Assembly (NCBI GenBank): GCA_009777165.1
Contig: WRML01000142.1
Span: forward strand, 1 to 6,205
Direction: 5' to 3'
Source of the DNA: Kiritimatiellota bacterium
GTDB lineage: Bacteria > Verrucomicrobiota > Kiritimatiellia > RFP12 > UBA1067
DNA: 6,205 nt
Shown: in pieces, positions 5,065 through 6,205 of the stretch
Position numbering within the stretch: the first letter of the stretch is position 1
Layout: each line of letters opens with the position of its first letter
Program-made: the position numbers and the translations under genes
The notes under the pieces: generated by a model
Databases searched by the model: none
What the model was told of the DNA's origin: nothing
Seen by the model: the letters and a program-made list of their open reading frames with translations, nothing else

Positions 5065-5201
5065 TGCGTTCGATTGCATTCGAACGCCATCGACTGCCAT
5101 CGATTGCACTCGACTGCCAACGACTGCACTCGATTGCTTTGTGAACGCCTTCTCACGTTCCGTGCCCTTTTCGCTAACGCTATTTTCTCGTTATCACACA
5201 T
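5025..5201 (-). pseudogene. Truncated second copy of the small membrane gene, running into repeats
   Basis: An ATG at 5201 opens a 58-codon frame. Its first 17 residues (MCDNEKIALAKRARNVR) are identical to those of the gene at 5593-5231. GGAG lies 7 bases upstream. The body of the membrane protein is absent: the frame runs into the 10-bp array, giving a 10-residue echo (VQSLAVECNR, then WQSMAFECNR), and then into the G-rich octamers. I read it as a partial tandem duplication, or a former second gene whose body was replaced by repeats. A functional peptide is unlikely. Confidence 0.6.
5065..5140. repeat. 10-bp tandem repeat CGAYTGCANT, about 7.6 units
   Basis: After a partial unit TGCGTT (5065-5070), seven units follow without slippage: CGATTGCATT, CGAACGCCAT, CGACTGCCAT, CGATTGCACT, CGACTGCCAA, CGACTGCACT and CGATTGCTTT (5071-5140). 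Divergence is at fixed positions within the unit. The period is close to one helical turn, so the same bases face the same side of the DNA throughout. No gene is supported here beyond the truncated frame that crosses it. Confidence 0.92.
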
Positions 5202-5211
5202 GGCGGTTCTC
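5152..5211. repeat. 60-bp direct repeat, downstream copy
   Basis: This stretch is identical to 5544-5603 at 59 of 60 positions, at an offset of 392 bases. The difference is A at 5196 against G at 5588. It covers the ribosome-binding region, ATG and first 17 codons of the small membrane gene, and similarity stops sharply on both sides. Confidence 0.92.
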
Positions 5212-5230
5212 CGTATTCGCATCCATCATA

Positions 5231-5593
5231 TTAAACATGGCTAAAAAGTATTCCGAGTATTAATGAAATCACAAGTATGACAAATTGGGCAATCATCATA
5301 CTTGCCCAAGCCCATCCGAAAACAAGAATGCCTCTCGATGCGAAAAGGTATATGTGCTGATGCTTTGTGTGGATTGTTCGACAAGGTTTGTTGAGATGCC
5401 AAAGAACGACGGTACTGATGGGAATGATAAAACCCATCCCGACTATCATCAGTTTTCCGATCTCCACCACAAGAGGATAAAAATCGAAACAGAGTATGAG
5501 AGCAGGAATCAGAACATACAGGTTGACGACGGTGTAAATCAACCTCACGTTCCGTGCCCTTTTCGCTAACGCTATTTTCTCGTTATCGCACAT
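5231..5593 (-). CDS. Unknown small membrane protein between DUF4381-like gene and batA
   Basis: This is a 120-residue protein I do not recognise. A charged head (MCDNEKIALAKRARNVR) is followed by hydrophobic segments at about 18-38, 42-65 and 84-118; the last is long enough for two passes. A polar loop rich in His and Lys lies at 68-81. The basic head suggests a cytoplasmic N-terminus. The ATG at 5593 is chosen because AGGAGGAG lies just upstream and the duplicated copy keeps the same start; a longer frame to 5650 would lie inside the preceding gene. The gene overlaps the preceding stop (5583) by 11 bases, a sign of translational coupling, so it belongs to the operon. It is much richer in A/T than its neighbours and breaks the usual DUF4381-batA adjacency, so it was probably inserted. 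A role with the VWA complex is only a guess. Confidence 0.72.
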   Translation of the reverse strand: MCDNEKIALAKRARNVRLIYTVVNLYVLIPALILCFDFYPLVVEIGKLMIVGMGFIIPISTVVLWHLNKPCRTIHTKHQHIYLFASRGILVFGWAWASMMIAQFVILVISLILGILFSHV

Positions 5594-5603
5594 GGCGGTT
5601 CTC
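5544..5603. repeat. 60-bp direct repeat, upstream copy (in the intact gene)
   Basis: This is the partner of 5152-5211. It contains the overlap between the DUF4381-like stop codon and the start of the small membrane gene. Recombination between the two copies would remove 392 bases, deleting the membrane protein's body while keeping its start. Confidence 0.92.
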
Positions 5604-6205
5604 TCCTCCTGCATCTGCCGTGATATACGATTTCGCTTTTCTCGTCGCATCGTCCGTCATCGGGACAGAGGCTTCCTGCCCCGCGAACTTCACCATGTCC
5701 GCCGACTCCAAAAACGCACGGAGCTGGCTCACCGTCTCCGCGCTGAACTGCGGATGCGCCGCCGCCGCCGCCAAAAATTCCTGCGTCGTCTGCCCCGGTG
5801 CGCGGATGCCGTGCGTCCGCTCAATATAACGGCGCACCACCATGGTCAGTTCAACGTAAAAATCCTTGAACAGCCCACGTCCCGGCAGGTTACGTCCCAG
5901 CAGGCGGCTCAGCTCCGCCATCGCCCGCTCGACCGGAGACATCCGGTACTCCTGCACACGGAGCGACAGGAAGCGCAGTCCGTAAATCACCGCCGCCAAC
6001 AGCACAGCGCCGGACAACGCGAACACCACCCATAACGCCACCGTCTTGGGGGTCGGGCGGATCCACACGGGCTTCGCGTCCCCCTCCGCATTGCCCGTCA
6101 CCGCTGGACGCTCCCCCTCGCCCGGGAACACCACAGGCTTTGTCGCGAACGCCGCACGTGTCGGCGGCGAGACCCGATCGTCGAACGTCTCCACCGCGAA
6201 CGGCG
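5583..6205 (-). CDS. DUF4381/BatD-type membrane protein, 5' end outside window
   Basis: About 206 C-terminal residues are visible, and the frame stays open through the right edge (codons for PFAV precede the GTG at 6194). That GTG is therefore probably internal. Counting from the first visible codon, a Pro-rich linker is followed by one membrane segment (about 54-76), basic RFLSLR, and a helical cytoplasmic region. This contains SPVERAMAEL, FYVELTMVVRRYIE, THGIRAPGQTTQEFL and FLESADMVKFA. These strings are typical of the C-terminal part of DUF4381/BatD-like proteins that sit just before batA. The missing N-terminal part is expected to be a periplasmic beta-rich domain. It ends 11 bases inside the next gene. 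MoxR and DUF58 genes are expected further right. The choice between DUF4381 and BatD labels is not settled by this fragment. Confidence 0.78.
   Translation of the reverse strand, partial: PFAVETFDDRVSPPTRAAFATKPVVFPGEGERPAVTGNAEGDAKPVWIRPTPKTVALWVVFALSGAVLLAAVIYGLRFLSLRVQEYRMSPVERAMAELSRLLGRNLPGRGLFKDFYVELTMVVRRYIERTHGIRAPGQTTQEFLAAAAAHPQFSAETVSQLRAFLESADMVKFAGQEASVPMTDDATRKAKSYITADAGGENRHVR

Noticed and set aside
5065..5140. CRISPR array
   Set aside because: The 10-base units have no spacers between them and are too short for CRISPR repeats.
5152..5603. Template/variable repeat pair of a diversity-generating retroelement
   Set aside because: Only one mismatch separates the copies, there is no adenine-focused variation, no reverse transcriptase in view, and the repeat is at a gene start rather than the end of a C-type lectin gene.
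6192..6194. GTG at 6194 as the start of the DUF4381-like gene
   Set aside because: The frame remains open to the window edge, and the protein would lack its usual N-terminal region; the gene is better treated as partial.

Overview
The window carries one minus-strand gene series, read from right to left. It holds the core of a Bat / MoxR-associated von Willebrand factor A (VWA) operon, followed by lower-GC accessory genes. The coding DNA is GC-rich in the bat genes and clearly less so in the small membrane gene, the ankyrin gene and the DUF2310 gene. The gaps between genes are packed with short-period tandem repeats and nested palindromes. Together with a DUF4381-like/BatA/BatB order, this style suggests an uncultured PVC-group bacterium (Kiritimatiellota or Lentisphaerota type). 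That is recognition by style, not proof. I see no plus-strand gene, tRNA, rRNA or CRISPR array.

Layout from right to left, in transcription order: (1) 6205-5583, the 3' part of a membrane protein resembling DUF4381/BatD C-terminal regions, cut by the window edge. (2) 5593-5231, an unknown 120-residue membrane protein that overlaps it by 11 bases. (3) 5230-5005, a gap holding a 60-base second copy of the start of that small gene, a 10-base tandem repeat and an 8-base G-rich tandem repeat. (4) 5004-3997, BatA-like VWA protein. (5) 3996-3811, a gap made almost wholly of repeats, with a MITE-like inverted-repeat outline. (6) 3810-2788, BatB-like VWA protein. (7) 2769-1222, a 14-repeat ankyrin lipoprotein 18 bases downstream of batB, where many Bat operons have the TPR protein BatC. 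(8) 1211-1044, a 55-codon ORF with a strong ribosome binding site but a repeat-derived second half. (9) 1027-227, a DUF2310 Zn-ribbon protein. (10) 226-1, a gene-free end with a T-tract, a 7-base tandem repeat, a hairpin and a homopolymeric C/G tract that looks like an assembly or read artefact.

Working model (inference): the two VWA proteins place MIDAS metal-binding domains in the periplasm, and the DUF4381-like protein adds a periplasmic and a cytoplasmic part. MoxR ATPase and DUF58 genes would be expected beyond the right edge. The ankyrin lipoprotein would be exported to the same compartment and could be the repeat scaffold of the complex. The DUF2310 protein is probably cytoplasmic and may simply be carried along in the transcript.

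The most unusual content is between the genes. Arrays with periods of 7, 8, 8 and 10 bases, a double-hairpin dispersed element present twice, and palindromes lie directly against start and stop codons. In several places they appear to supply the stop codon, C-terminal residues or ribosome binding site of a gene.
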